A DNA stretch of 64,000 nucleotides from Chloroflexota bacterium (GCA_012517865.1 JAAYUC010000018.1:1-64000); one strand, 5' to 3'; shown: positions 29,307 to 38,209, numbered from the stretch's first letter. Numbers and translations: made by a program. The notes: generated by a model not told the origin, from the letters alone.

Positions 29307-30299
29307 TCAGGAATTTGGATTGTGTTTGTAGGAATCTGCCGGAAGGTCCAGGCGGATGGGATTAAAAGGTTCCCGCGGACCCTCCGCGACAATGTAAAGG
29401 GGGCGGTTCTTAGCTTCGTCATAAATCCTGCCAAGGTACTCACCAATGACCCCCAGAAATACCAGAATTAACGCGCTCAGGAGCGTCATCAGGATAGCAA
29501 GGGAAGCCAGTCCGTGGAACTGAACCTTGGCCGCGTTGTGGAGGACAATGACGACAGGGATGGCAAGCACACCCAACGCGCCCAGAAGGAAGCCCAGACG
29601 CGTGGCAAGCTGCAAAGGCCACATGGAGAAGCCAGTGACGGCATTCATCGCCAGGCGCAGCATTTTCTTCAGCGGATATTTCGTCACACCGGCATGGCGG
29701 GCTTTGCGCTTATACTCCACGCCAATCTGACGGAAGCCCGCCCAGGCGCTCATGCCGCGCAAAAAGCGGTTATGCTCGCGCATGGATACCATCACGTCAA
29801 CCACTTTGCGGTCCATCAGGCGAAAATCGCCTGTATCCAAAGGAATCTTGATATCGGTGATGCGGTCAATAAGGCGGTAGAACAAAGCGGCGGTTTGAGT
29901 TTTAAATTTGGTTTCGCCTTCCCGCTCGGTGCGCACCGCGTAAACCACTTCGTAACCTTCGCGCCATTTCGCGATTAGCTCGCCGATGACTTCCGGCGGG
30001 TCCTGCAGGTCAGAATCGATGATGATTACCGCATCTCCGCGGCTGTAATCCAACCCGGCGCTGACGGCGATTTGGTGGCCGAAGTTGCGCGCAAAAATGA
30101 CCGGGCGGACGCGTTCATCGGAGGCTGCCAGCTTGCGGATAACCTCTGTGGAGCCGTCCTGGCTGCCGTCATCGACCATGATCAGTTCCCAATCCTGCTC
30201 GGTTTTATCCAGTTCCTCACGCACGCGGGCGTAAAGCAAGGGCAGGTTTTCGAGCTCGTTAAAAATTGGCGCAATAATCGTGAAAACGGGTTTAGTCAT
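29307..30299 (-). CDS. Family 2 glycosyltransferase, DPM1/GtrB-like
   Basis: 330 aa; TIIAPIFNELENLPLLY...MVDDGSQDGST...DSDLQDPPEVI, two C-terminal TMs. Confidence 0.92.
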   Translation of the reverse strand: MTKPVFTIIAPIFNELENLPLLYARVREELDKTEQDWELIMVDDGSQDGSTEVIRKLAASDERVRPVIFARNFGHQIAVSAGLDYSRGDAVIIIDSDLQDPPEVIGELIAKWREGYEVVYAVRTEREGETKFKTQTAALFYRLIDRITDIKIPLDTGDFRLMDRKVVDVMVSMREHNRFLRGMSAWAGFRQIGVEYKRKARHAGVTKYPLKKMLRLAMNAVTGFSMWPLQLATRLGFLLGALGVLAIPVVIVLHNAAKVQFHGLASLAILMTLLSALILVFLGVIGEYLGRIYDEAKNRPLYIVAEGPREPFNPIRLDLPADSYKHNPNS

Positions 30300-31548
30300 G
30301 AATCACCTTCATCAGTGCCTGTATGGTAGGTTCAATAATTGGCGCCGGAGGCACAGCGTTTGCCGCGGCGCGAACATCCTTCAGGCCGCTGCCCGTGCAC
30401 AAGACCAGCGCCGGGCTTTCCGGGGTCAGGGCGCCTTCCCGGATGTCTTTGCGCAGGCCGGCAAAAGCCGCGGCAGCGGCCGGTTCGACAAAGATGCCGA
30501 CCTTTCCCAGCTGCGGGATTTCTTTCAGGATTTCGTCATCCGATACGGTGGTGTAGTGCCCGCCAGTCTCGCGGACGGCGCGCAGAGCCCGCAGTCCGTC
30601 GCGCGGCAGGTCCACGCTGATGCTGTCGGCCAGGGTGGTGGCGCGCACCGGCGTGATTTCTTCCGTTCCGGCAAAAAACGCGTTCGCGATGGCCGCGGAA
30701 TTTTCGGATTGGACGCCAATCAGCATGGGAGGTTTCTCTATCCAACCAAGGGAAAGCAAATCCAGAAATCCTTTATGGATGCCGGAGATAATGTTGCCGT
30801 CGCCCACAGGGATGTAAACCCTGAGCGGTTCAGACCCGGCAGGCAGCGTGCGCAGCACCTGTTCCCAGATTTCAAAGGCGGCCGTTTTCTTGCCTTCCGC
30901 CGTGAATGGGTTGTGCCCGGTGTTGCGGTTGTACCAACCAAAAGTCTCAGAGGCCGCCAGGCTCAGGTCAAAGGCCTGGTCGTAATTTCCATCCACAAGG
31001 ATGACCTGCGCGCCAAATGTGAGCAGCTGCGCGATTTTGGCTGGCGGAGCGGAGCGCGGCGCGAAAATCACGGCGCGCATGCCTGTGCTGGCAGCCATGC
31101 AGGCAGTCGCCGCGCCGGCGTTGCCAGTGGAGGCCGCGACAACAGTCTCCTGGTTAGTGGTTTTCATGCGCGCCGCGACCAGCGCGCTGGCGCGGTCCTT
31201 GAATGAAGCGCTCGGATTGCGGCTCTCATCTTTTATCCACAGCTGGCGCAGATTTAATTCCTGCTTTAGAAGTCCGGGCTGATAGACCGGCGTCCAACCA
31301 ACCTGCCGCAGGGGGGTATGCCAATAGCCGGGGTCTTCCACCGGCAGCAGCGGGAGGTAGCGCCAGATGGAGGCTTCTTTGGACTCAAGGATATCGGCAG
31401 GGTTAGGTTTCCGTGCCGCGGTTTCATATTCCAGGTGGACGGTGAGATTTCCGCCGTCGCGCGGGCAGACGTACTGCACCTCGCCGCTGGAATATACCGC
31501 ACCGCAAATAGAACAGGAAAAATACGCAATGTTCATAAAGAGCCTCAA
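30292..31548 (-). CDS. Threonine synthase-like PLP-dependent enzyme
   Basis: 418 aa; N-terminal CSICG zinc-binding-like motif, NPSASFKDRAS PLP lysine, AASTGNAGAATA; start may be 31536. Confidence 0.88.
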   Translation of the reverse strand: MRLFMNIAYFSCSICGAVYSSGEVQYVCPRDGGNLTVHLEYETAARKPNPADILESKEASIWRYLPLLPVEDPGYWHTPLRQVGWTPVYQPGLLKQELNLRQLWIKDESRNPSASFKDRASALVAARMKTTNQETVVAASTGNAGAATACMAASTGMRAVIFAPRSAPPAKIAQLLTFGAQVILVDGNYDQAFDLSLAASETFGWYNRNTGHNPFTAEGKKTAAFEIWEQVLRTLPAGSEPLRVYIPVGDGNIISGIHKGFLDLLSLGWIEKPPMLIGVQSENSAAIANAFFAGTEEITPVRATTLADSISVDLPRDGLRALRAVRETGGHYTTVSDDEILKEIPQLGKVGIFVEPAAAAAFAGLRKDIREGALTPESPALVLCTGSGLKDVRAAANAVPPAPIIEPTIQALMKVIHD

Positions 31549-31586
31549 GCTTTCCTGGCAGCTTCGCGCTTGTTTGCCAAATTCTC

Positions 31587-32534
31587 TCAGGGCAGAATCC
31601 AGGTTCCGGTTTTCCCGTCCAAAGCGTCTTTGATGTGTTCCGGGTCAGTAATCAGGGCTGCTTTTCCGCCGCAGTCCAGATACTTGAGGATAGCCTCGAT
31701 TTTTGGAAGCATGCTGCCCTTGGCAAAGTGCCCTTCTTTGATATACTGCCGCGCCTCCGCCGCGGTCAAGCGGTCCAGCCAGCGTTGGTCGGGTTTATTA
31801 AAGTTGATGGCAACCTTTTCCACGGCCGTGCTGATCAGGAACAAATCCGCTTTAATCATACAAGCCAGGATGGCTGAGCCAAAATCCTTGTCAATAACCG
31901 CTTCGACGCCGACAAGTTTGCCCTCAGGCGTACGCATGACAGGGATTCCGCCGCCTCCAACCGCCACAACCACAAAGCCGTGGTCAATCAGGCTGCGAAT
32001 CGCGTCAGCTTCCACGATGGTCTGCGGGATGGGCGAAGGCACCACGCGGCGCCAACCGCGGCCGGCGTCCTCTACCATAGTCCAGCCGTCGTGTTCCATC
32101 TTAACTTTGGCCTGGGCTTCATCGAGGAAGGAACCAATTGGTTTGGTCGGGTGCTTGAAGGCCGGGTCTTCCCTGTCCACGATGGTTTGGGTCACGATGG
32201 TCGCAGCGGATTTCTTAATTCCGCGCTTATAGAATTCGTTTTGCAGGGCTTGCTGGAACATGTAGCCGATCGCGCCCTGGGTATCCGCGCCGCAATAATC
32301 CAGCGGAACTTCGTGCAACTCATGGGCCGCGAGTTCGGAACGGCGCAAGATAAATCCGACCTGGGGGCCGTTTCCATGGGTGACAACTACATCCCAACCA
32401 TCTTCAATCATGGTGGCGATGTGCGCCATGGTATCAACTGCGGCTTGATACTGATCGGGGACTGTCTGATGGTCTTTGTCCTTAATCAGGGCGTTTCCAC
32501 CGACCGCGACAACTGCTAAACCTTTTTTTTGCAT
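31587..32534 (-). CDS. arcC: Carbamate kinase
   Basis: 315 aa; VVAVGGNALIKD, VVTHGNGPQVG, VVAVGGGGIPV, EAVIDKDF. Confidence 0.95.
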   Translation of the reverse strand: MQKKGLAVVAVGGNALIKDKDHQTVPDQYQAAVDTMAHIATMIEDGWDVVVTHGNGPQVGFILRRSELAAHELHEVPLDYCGADTQGAIGYMFQQALQNEFYKRGIKKSAATIVTQTIVDREDPAFKHPTKPIGSFLDEAQAKVKMEHDGWTMVEDAGRGWRRVVPSPIPQTIVEADAIRSLIDHGFVVVAVGGGGIPVMRTPEGKLVGVEAVIDKDFGSAILACMIKADLFLISTAVEKVAINFNKPDQRWLDRLTAAEARQYIKEGHFAKGSMLPKIEAILKYLDCGGKAALITDPEHIKDALDGKTGTWILP

Positions 32535-32564
32535 ATGCTATCCTTTGCGTTTATGGAGTGAATT

Positions 32565-33950
32565 TCAGCCCTGGATCATCTTCCTTGAGGCTGTGTTGTG
32601 TTTTTCAATATGGCGGGGCAGGTCAAGGCTGACAAGCTCGCCGGCCTTCACGACTGCCTGCCCACCGACGACGGTCCAATCCGCTCTGACGGGCGCGCAA
32701 AAAACTACCGCCGCGACGGGGTCTTGCCACGCGCCGGTGTATTCCAGCCGGTTCAGGTTCACGGCAAAAAAGTCCGCGCACTTGCCAACTTCCAGCGACC
32801 CAACATCCTGCCTGCCAAGGACGGCTGCGCCGCCGCGCGTGGCAATCGATAACGCCTGCCGGGCGGTCATCAGCGGAGGCGCGTCGGGGGCGGAACGGCT
32901 GGCTCCGTGCACACCGCTGTTCAGGCGCGAAAGCAGCATCGCCTGCCGGGCTTCCGCGAGCATGTGTGAGCTGTCGTTGCTGGCGGAACCGTCCACGCCC
33001 AGCCCCAGCTTCACTCCGCGGGAGAGCATTTGCATTACTGGCGCGATGCCGGAGGCAAGGCGCATATTTGAGCTGGGGCAGTGCGCCACACCGCAGCCGT
33101 GCCGGGCGTAAAGGTCTATCTCTGCTTCATTCACGTGCACGCTGTGGGCGAACCAGACATCGTTCCCAATCCAATCTACCGTTTGCATGTAGGCGACCGG
33201 CTTGTAACCAAATTTTTGCAGGCAAAAATCGTCTTCGTCTTCCGTTTCCGCCAGGTGCGTGTGAAGGTGAACGCCGTATTCCCGCGCGAGCGCGGCCGAT
33301 TCACGCATCAGGTCGCCGGTGACGCTGAACGGGGAGCAAGGCGCCAGCACAATTTGCAGTCTGGAGCCGGGTTTGGGGTCGTGATAGCGCTCAATCAGGC
33401 GCTGGCTGTCCCGCAGGATGGCTTCCTCGCTGTCGACCACTGAATCGGGCGGCAGGCCGCCTTTAGATTCGCCCAGGCTCATGGAGCCACGGGAAGCGTG
33501 CAGGCGCAGGCCGATTTCGGCCGCCGCATCAATCTCATCATCCAATCGGGAACCGTTTGGGAATAAGTACAGATGGTCTGAGGCTGTTGTGCAGCCGGAA
33601 AGGGCCAGCTCCGCCAGGGCGGTTTGCGTGCTGATGAACACCGCTTCGGGGTCCATGCGCGCCCATATCGGGTAGAGCGTTTTCAGCCAGTTGAACAGAT
33701 TCGCGTCCTGCGCGGCAGGCAGAGCGCGGGTAAGCGTCTGGTAAAAGTGATGATGGGTGTTAATCAGTCCGGGAAGTACCACATGGTCTCGCAGGTCCAA
33801 CACTTCATCTGCCTGCGTGGGGAGGTCTCCGGCCGGGCCGATTTGTTCTATGAAGCCGTTCCGACAGAAGATGGCCGCGTCCCGCAGTTCTCGGTTTTCC
33901 GAGTCCATCGTGACAATGAGTGAGGCGTTGTTTACGAGCAGCGTTGACAT
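32565..33950 (-). CDS. Amidohydrolase, 8-oxoguanine deaminase/SsnA/TrzN-type
   Basis: MSTLLVNNASLIVTMD start; VVLPGLINTHHHFYQTLTRALP, HLAETEDED, HSVHVNEAE, GLGVDGSASND. Confidence 0.9.
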   Translation of the reverse strand: MSTLLVNNASLIVTMDSENRELRDAAIFCRNGFIEQIGPAGDLPTQADEVLDLRDHVVLPGLINTHHHFYQTLTRALPAAQDANLFNWLKTLYPIWARMDPEAVFISTQTALAELALSGCTTASDHLYLFPNGSRLDDEIDAAAEIGLRLHASRGSMSLGESKGGLPPDSVVDSEEAILRDSQRLIERYHDPKPGSRLQIVLAPCSPFSVTGDLMRESAALAREYGVHLHTHLAETEDEDDFCLQKFGYKPVAYMQTVDWIGNDVWFAHSVHVNEAEIDLYARHGCGVAHCPSSNMRLASGIAPVMQMLSRGVKLGLGVDGSASNDSSHMLAEARQAMLLSRLNSGVHGASRSAPDAPPLMTARQALSIATRGGAAVLGRQDVGSLEVGKCADFFAVNLNRLEYTGAWQDPVAAVVFCAPVRADWTVVGGQAVVKAGELVSLDLPRHIEKHNTASRKMIQG

Positions 33951-33973
33951 GTCTGCCTCCAATTAATTAACGA

Positions 33974-34858
33974 TTAAGCCGCATTATCAGCGAGCTCGCG
34001 GGCTCGCAAAGTGTTCTGCAAGAGCATGGCTATCGTCATGGGTCCGACGCCGCCGGGCACCGGCGTGATGGCGGACGCGACTTGAAGGGCTTCTTCAAAG
34101 GCAACGTCCCCAACCAGGCGGGAACCTTTGGGCGCGGAAGCGTCTTCCACGCGGTTGATACCCACATCTATCACAACAGCCCCGGGTTTAAGCCAGTCTC
34201 CGCGCACCATTTCCGGTTTTCCGATTGCCGCGATGAGCACATCCGCCTGCCGAACCACCGCGGGCAGGTCCCGGGTTTTTGAGTGGCAGATAGTCACGGT
34301 AGCGTCCGCCCGCACCAGCAGAAGCGCGACGGGCATGCCGACAATATTCGAGCGCCCCAGCACAACGGCATTGGAGCCGGCCAGCTTTGTTCCCGCTTTT
34401 TCCAGCAGCACCATCACACCCGCCGGCGTGCAGGGCACAAACAGGGGTTCGCGTCCCTTTTGCGCGAGCCTGCCGATATTGACCGGATGGAATCCGTCGA
34501 CGTCTTTGTTCAGTTCAATTGCACTGAGGACGCGTTCTTCATTCAGATGGGATGGCAGAGGCAGCTGCACCAGGATGCCGTTCACGTTGGGGTCCGCGTT
34601 CAGCCGGCGCACCAGTGCTTCAACTTCTTCCTGGCTGGCGTTCGCCGGCAGCTCGTAACCAAAAGAGCGGATGCCGACTTCGGCGCACATTTTTTGTTTG
34701 CTGCGCACATACACCTGCGACGCTGGGTTATCTCCGATCAGAACGGTTGCCAGACCGGGGACGGGCAGACCCAGGCGCGCGCGCTCTTCCACCTTTTGTT
34801 TTACATTTTCTCGTATCTCTGCGGCGATTTGTTTACCATTGATCAGGTGAGCTGTCAT
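33974..34858 (-). CDS. folD: Bifunctional methylenetetrahydrofolate dehydrogenase/cyclohydrolase
   Basis: 294 aa; YVRSKQKMCAEVGI, GILVQLPLP, VVLGRSNIVGMPVALLL, PVPGGVGPMTIAMLL. Confidence 0.97.
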   Translation of the reverse strand: MTAHLINGKQIAAEIRENVKQKVEERARLGLPVPGLATVLIGDNPASQVYVRSKQKMCAEVGIRSFGYELPANASQEEVEALVRRLNADPNVNGILVQLPLPSHLNEERVLSAIELNKDVDGFHPVNIGRLAQKGREPLFVPCTPAGVMVLLEKAGTKLAGSNAVVLGRSNIVGMPVALLLVRADATVTICHSKTRDLPAVVRQADVLIAAIGKPEMVRGDWLKPGAVVIDVGINRVEDASAPKGSRLVGDVAFEEALQVASAITPVPGGVGPMTIAMLLQNTLRARELADNAA

Positions 34859-34884
34859 GTTTCCTCTATGCAGTTGGTGATGAG

Positions 34885-34909
34885 ATTATACCCGAATCGA
34901 CGGTATAAT
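34885..34909. promoter_or_regulatory. Symmetric divergent promoter: ATTATACC-N9-GGTATAAT
   Basis: Perfect 8-nt inverted repeat whose arms are the -10 boxes of folD (minus) and udk (plus). Confidence 0.65.
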
Positions 34910-34915
34910 TTCGTT

Positions 34916-35563
34916 ATGGATAAGACCGCGCTCCCATTGGTGATTGGCATTGCCGGAGGTTCCGGCTCCGGAAAGACTACCCTCGCGCAGTCCATTTTGG
35001 ACGCGATTGGGCGGGACCGGATTGCTTTTCTACCGCACGACGCGTATTACCGCGACCAGACGCAGCTCAGCTTTGAGGAGCGCCTGAAAGTCAATTATGA
35101 CCACCCCGACGCGTTGGAGACCGATTTGCTAATCCGGCACATCCTCGCGCTCAAGGCTGGAAAGGTGATTGAACGGCCGGTTTATGATTTTAAACTCTAC
35201 ACGCGCGCCTCGGAAATCATGTTGATTGAACCACGTCAGATTATTATGGTGGAAGGCATCTTGCTTTTCTATGAACCTCAGCTGCGGAAACTTTTCGATA
35301 TGAAGGTATACGTGGACGCGGACCCGGATATCTGTTTTATCCGCAGGCTCACCCGGGATATCGAAGAACGCGGGCGGTCGGTCGAATCGGTCGTGCAGCA
35401 GTATCTGAGCACGGTCCGCCCCAGTTATATTGAATTTGTGGAACCCTCCAAGCGGTTCGCGGATATCATTATTCCTGAAGGCGGGAAGAATACCGTCGCT
35501 TTGAATATGGTCATTGCCCGCTTGCAAGGGCTGCTTGATGATGCAAACAAGCTCACCAGCTAA
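34916..35563 (+). CDS. udk: Uridine kinase
   Basis: 215 aa from MDKTALPLVIGIAGGSGSGKTTLA; FLPHDAYYRDQ, YDHPDALETDLL. Confidence 0.95.
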   Translation: MDKTALPLVIGIAGGSGSGKTTLAQSILDAIGRDRIAFLPHDAYYRDQTQLSFEERLKVNYDHPDALETDLLIRHILALKAGKVIERPVYDFKLYTRASEIMLIEPRQIIMVEGILLFYEPQLRKLFDMKVYVDADPDICFIRRLTRDIEERGRSVESVVQQYLSTVRPSYIEFVEPSKRFADIIIPEGGKNTVALNMVIARLQGLLDDANKLTS

Positions 35564-36101
35564 TAACGCGCTTAAGCCTGCCCAGGTAGTCTGGCGGGTC
35601 GTCCTGCTGATTGTCCTCATCGCGGCCACATTCACATTAATTATCTTCAGGGAACAGGTGCAGAAGCTGCAGGCCTTCGGCTATCCCGGCATTTTCCTTT
35701 TTTCTCTACTTTCCAACGCGACCATTCTGCTCCCTTTGCCAGGGGTGGTCTTTACCTCCTCTATGGGGGCGGTCTTTAATCCTTTTTGGGTAGCTCTCGC
35801 GGCTGGTTTAGGCGCCGCTCTTGGCGAAATTTCCGGGTATCTGGCGGGGGTAAGCGGGCAGATTTTGTTTGAAAACAAGGCCAATTATTCCAAAGTGATG
35901 GATTGGATGCGGAAATACGGCTTGTGGACCATCCTCGTGCTGGCATTTATCCCCAACCCGCTCTTTGATATCGCCGGGTTCGCGGCGGGTTCTCTAAAAA
36001 TCCCGGTCTGGAAATTCCTGCTGCTTTGCGCGATTGGAAAAATCGCGAAAATGCTGTTTTTTGCGTATCTCGGAGCGGGGCTTTTTTCCATCTTCAGCTG
36101 A
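35538..36101 (+). CDS. VTT/DedA (SNARE-associated)-family membrane protein
   Basis: Start MMQTSS overlapping udk end; LPLPGVVFTSSMGAVFNPFWVALAAGLGAALGEISGYLAG. Confidence 0.88.
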   Translation: MMQTSSPANNALKPAQVVWRVVLLIVLIAATFTLIIFREQVQKLQAFGYPGIFLFSLLSNATILLPLPGVVFTSSMGAVFNPFWVALAAGLGAALGEISGYLAGVSGQILFENKANYSKVMDWMRKYGLWTILVLAFIPNPLFDIAGFAAGSLKIPVWKFLLLCAIGKIAKMLFFAYLGAGLFSIFS

Positions 36102-36170
36102 CCATGGGCTCTGTTCATGAATACAGGCTTACTGCTCCCGCGTAGAATCCTTTAAGTTATAATGCCGGTT

Positions 36171-36887
36171 GTGGAAAATTTCGTGCAAAACGCGCGCCAG
36201 TTATTAGGGCTGCAGCTCAGCCGCGAACAGATTGCGGCGTTTAAACTCTTTCAGGATGAACTGATAGAGTGGAACAGCCGATTTAACCTGACCGCAATCC
36301 GGGATAAGGAAGGGATTGAGACCAAGCATTTTCTGGACTCCCTGACCTGTTTGATGGCTTTGGACCCAGCCGCTTCTCCGCGCAGCTTGATTGATGTCGG
36401 CACTGGCGCTGGCTTCCCTGGCATTCCTCTCAAATTAATTCTCCCGCAGTTGCGCCTGACCCTGGTCGAATCCATTCAAAAAAAGGCCGGCTTTTGCGTG
36501 CATATCGTCGAGAAGCTTGGGTTGCGGCAGGTGCAGGTGCTGGCGGAAAGGGCGGAGGACGTCGGGCAGAACCCTGAACACCGCGAAAGCTACGACCTGG
36601 CGACAGCCCGCGCGGTCGCCGCGATGCCCACACTTGTGGAATACCTGCTGCCTCTGGTGCGCATAGGCGGACTTGTGATTATGCAAAAAGGGGAAAGCGC
36701 TCAGCTCGAAGCCCTGCAAAGCGAAAAGGTCATCCAGCGTCTGGGCGGAAAAATCAAGGTCATCCTGCCTGTGGTGCTGCCCGGAGTCGTTGATGAACGC
36801 TATCTGGTGGTGCTGGAGAAGGTCGCGCGAACTTCCGCTGAGTTTCCTCGCCGAACCGGTCTGCCTTCCAAACAGCCGCTTGCTTAA
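36171..36887 (+). CDS. rsmG: 16S rRNA (guanine-N7)-methyltransferase RsmG
   Basis: LIEWNSRFNLTAIRD, HFLDSL, LIDVGTGAGFPGIPLKL; GTG at 36171 preferred because the ATG at 36162 lies inside a TATAAT box. Confidence 0.93.
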   Translation: MENFVQNARQLLGLQLSREQIAAFKLFQDELIEWNSRFNLTAIRDKEGIETKHFLDSLTCLMALDPAASPRSLIDVGTGAGFPGIPLKLILPQLRLTLVESIQKKAGFCVHIVEKLGLRQVQVLAERAEDVGQNPEHRESYDLATARAVAAMPTLVEYLLPLVRIGGLVIMQKGESAQLEALQSEKVIQRLGGKIKVILPVVLPGVVDERYLVVLEKVARTSAEFPRRTGLPSKQPLA

Positions 36888-36940
36888 TTCTATCTGCCCA
36901 TGTCCGCAACTCTGAGGCAGCACGCGGGGTTAATTTTTAT

Positions 36941-37882
36941 ATGACAGCCACTACAATAAACCCATTACCCAATCTCATGTTTCTTTGCGCGCCTGAGCCT
37001 AAAACGCTGCGCGCGCTTTTTGAAAACCGCTTCGTATTAGATGACCTGAAAAGCCTTGGCGCGGGGGTAGCTTTGGGGGTGCGGGATTTTTCTGAGGAAC
37101 ATGCCTTGGCGGTGCGTCTGCTGAACCGGTTGAACATTCCGGTTTCGGCGTGGCTGATGCCGTCGGGTGAGGAGAGCGGCCGCTGGGACTGCGCCCGGGT
37201 TGCTGAACATTATGATACCCTGACGCGCTGGTCGGAGCGCAAAGGCCTGCGCTGGTCGGCGGTTGGTTTTTCGGCCTGCACTCCTGGTAAAACTGAGGGG
37301 GCGGGCAAGCCTGCTGGAAATCCTGAAAACGCGTTCATTCAGCTGATTGAGCGCGCGCACGCGGACGGACTGGCCGTCGAGGTCTTTTACAACTGGCCAA
37401 AGGCTGACAAGCAGCCGGCAAAATATCTGGGGAGCCCCCGGTTCTCGGCGCGGATTCCGACCAATGTGGAACGCTGTGTAAACCTGGAGCCCTGCCGCCT
37501 GAAAGCAGGCGGCGAGCTTTCCGCTCCTCGTGAGCGCAGCCAGGCAGTATGCGTCAGCAGTACGCGGGCAGGCCAATATCCAGCAGAAGGGGCAGGCGGA
37601 GAAGCGAAGACCTGGCCCGAATTCGCGCAGGAACTGCGCCTCGCCCGGCAGGAGAGCGCCGCGCTGTACATACTGTCGCTGGAAAGCTGCGCGAAGCAGG
37701 GCTTTTTGGACCGCATGGTTACACTGGAATGGAACGGGGAAATTCCAGGAGCGGAAGGCAGAAAAGCCGGCGGCGTCCGCAAAATTCAGGGGGAACTCCG
37801 GAAAAGGCCCTGGCTGGTGGTTACCGCGCTGATGGGTTTTGTGGGTGGAGCGTTCCTGATCGCCGGCAAGAAGAAAAAATAA
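36941..37882 (+). CDS. Hypothetical protein with possible degenerate TIM-barrel N-terminal region and C-terminal TM anchor
   Basis: 313 aa; LGVRDFSEEHALAVRLLNRLNIPVSAWLMP..., C-terminal WLVVTALMGFVGGAFLIAGKKKK. Confidence 0.65.
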   Translation: MTATTINPLPNLMFLCAPEPKTLRALFENRFVLDDLKSLGAGVALGVRDFSEEHALAVRLLNRLNIPVSAWLMPSGEESGRWDCARVAEHYDTLTRWSERKGLRWSAVGFSACTPGKTEGAGKPAGNPENAFIQLIERAHADGLAVEVFYNWPKADKQPAKYLGSPRFSARIPTNVERCVNLEPCRLKAGGELSAPRERSQAVCVSSTRAGQYPAEGAGGEAKTWPEFAQELRLARQESAALYILSLESCAKQGFLDRMVTLEWNGEIPGAEGRKAGGVRKIQGELRKRPWLVVTALMGFVGGAFLIAGKKKK

Positions 37883-37900
37883 TCAATTCTGCCGCGTAAG

Positions 37901-37982
37901 GCCCCTTTTTTTCAGTGGGTGCCCGCCCCGGAGCGGGCTTGAGCTACAGTTTTTTTCTACGCAGTTATTTGGAAAAAGGGGC
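37901..37982. repeat. Nested inverted repeats in intergenic region
   Basis: Outer arms GCCCCTTTTT (37901-37910)/AAAAAGGGGC (37973-37982) enclosing GCCCGC-CCCGGA-GCGGGC (37921-37938). Confidence 0.7.
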
Positions 37983-38209
37983 TTTACCGTCTTTCCCCTG
38001 GCAAGGCCAGACAGCCCCGGGAGAGATACCATAATTCACTCGCGCGGCTGCGCGGCCTGAACAAAAAACCAGCCTGTTTTTCCTGTTAATCGTTTTTCGT
38101 CCGCGTAAATGGCAAAACCTGGCAAACCTTAATGGCTGTAAAAGCCCGCCCGGACTGGTAGGGAAATCCGTGTTAAACTTAAAGATTGCAAACTACGGAA
38201 AGCTTAACC

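Noticed and set aside
30280-32232. Plus-strand ORFs of 308 and 304 aa
   Set aside because: Antisense to threonine-synthase-like and carbamate kinase genes; no motifs.
34283-34915. N-terminal extension of the uridine kinase ORF
   Set aside because: Antisense to folD and upstream of a strong TATAAT; the kinase begins at MDKTALPLVIGIAGGSGSGK.
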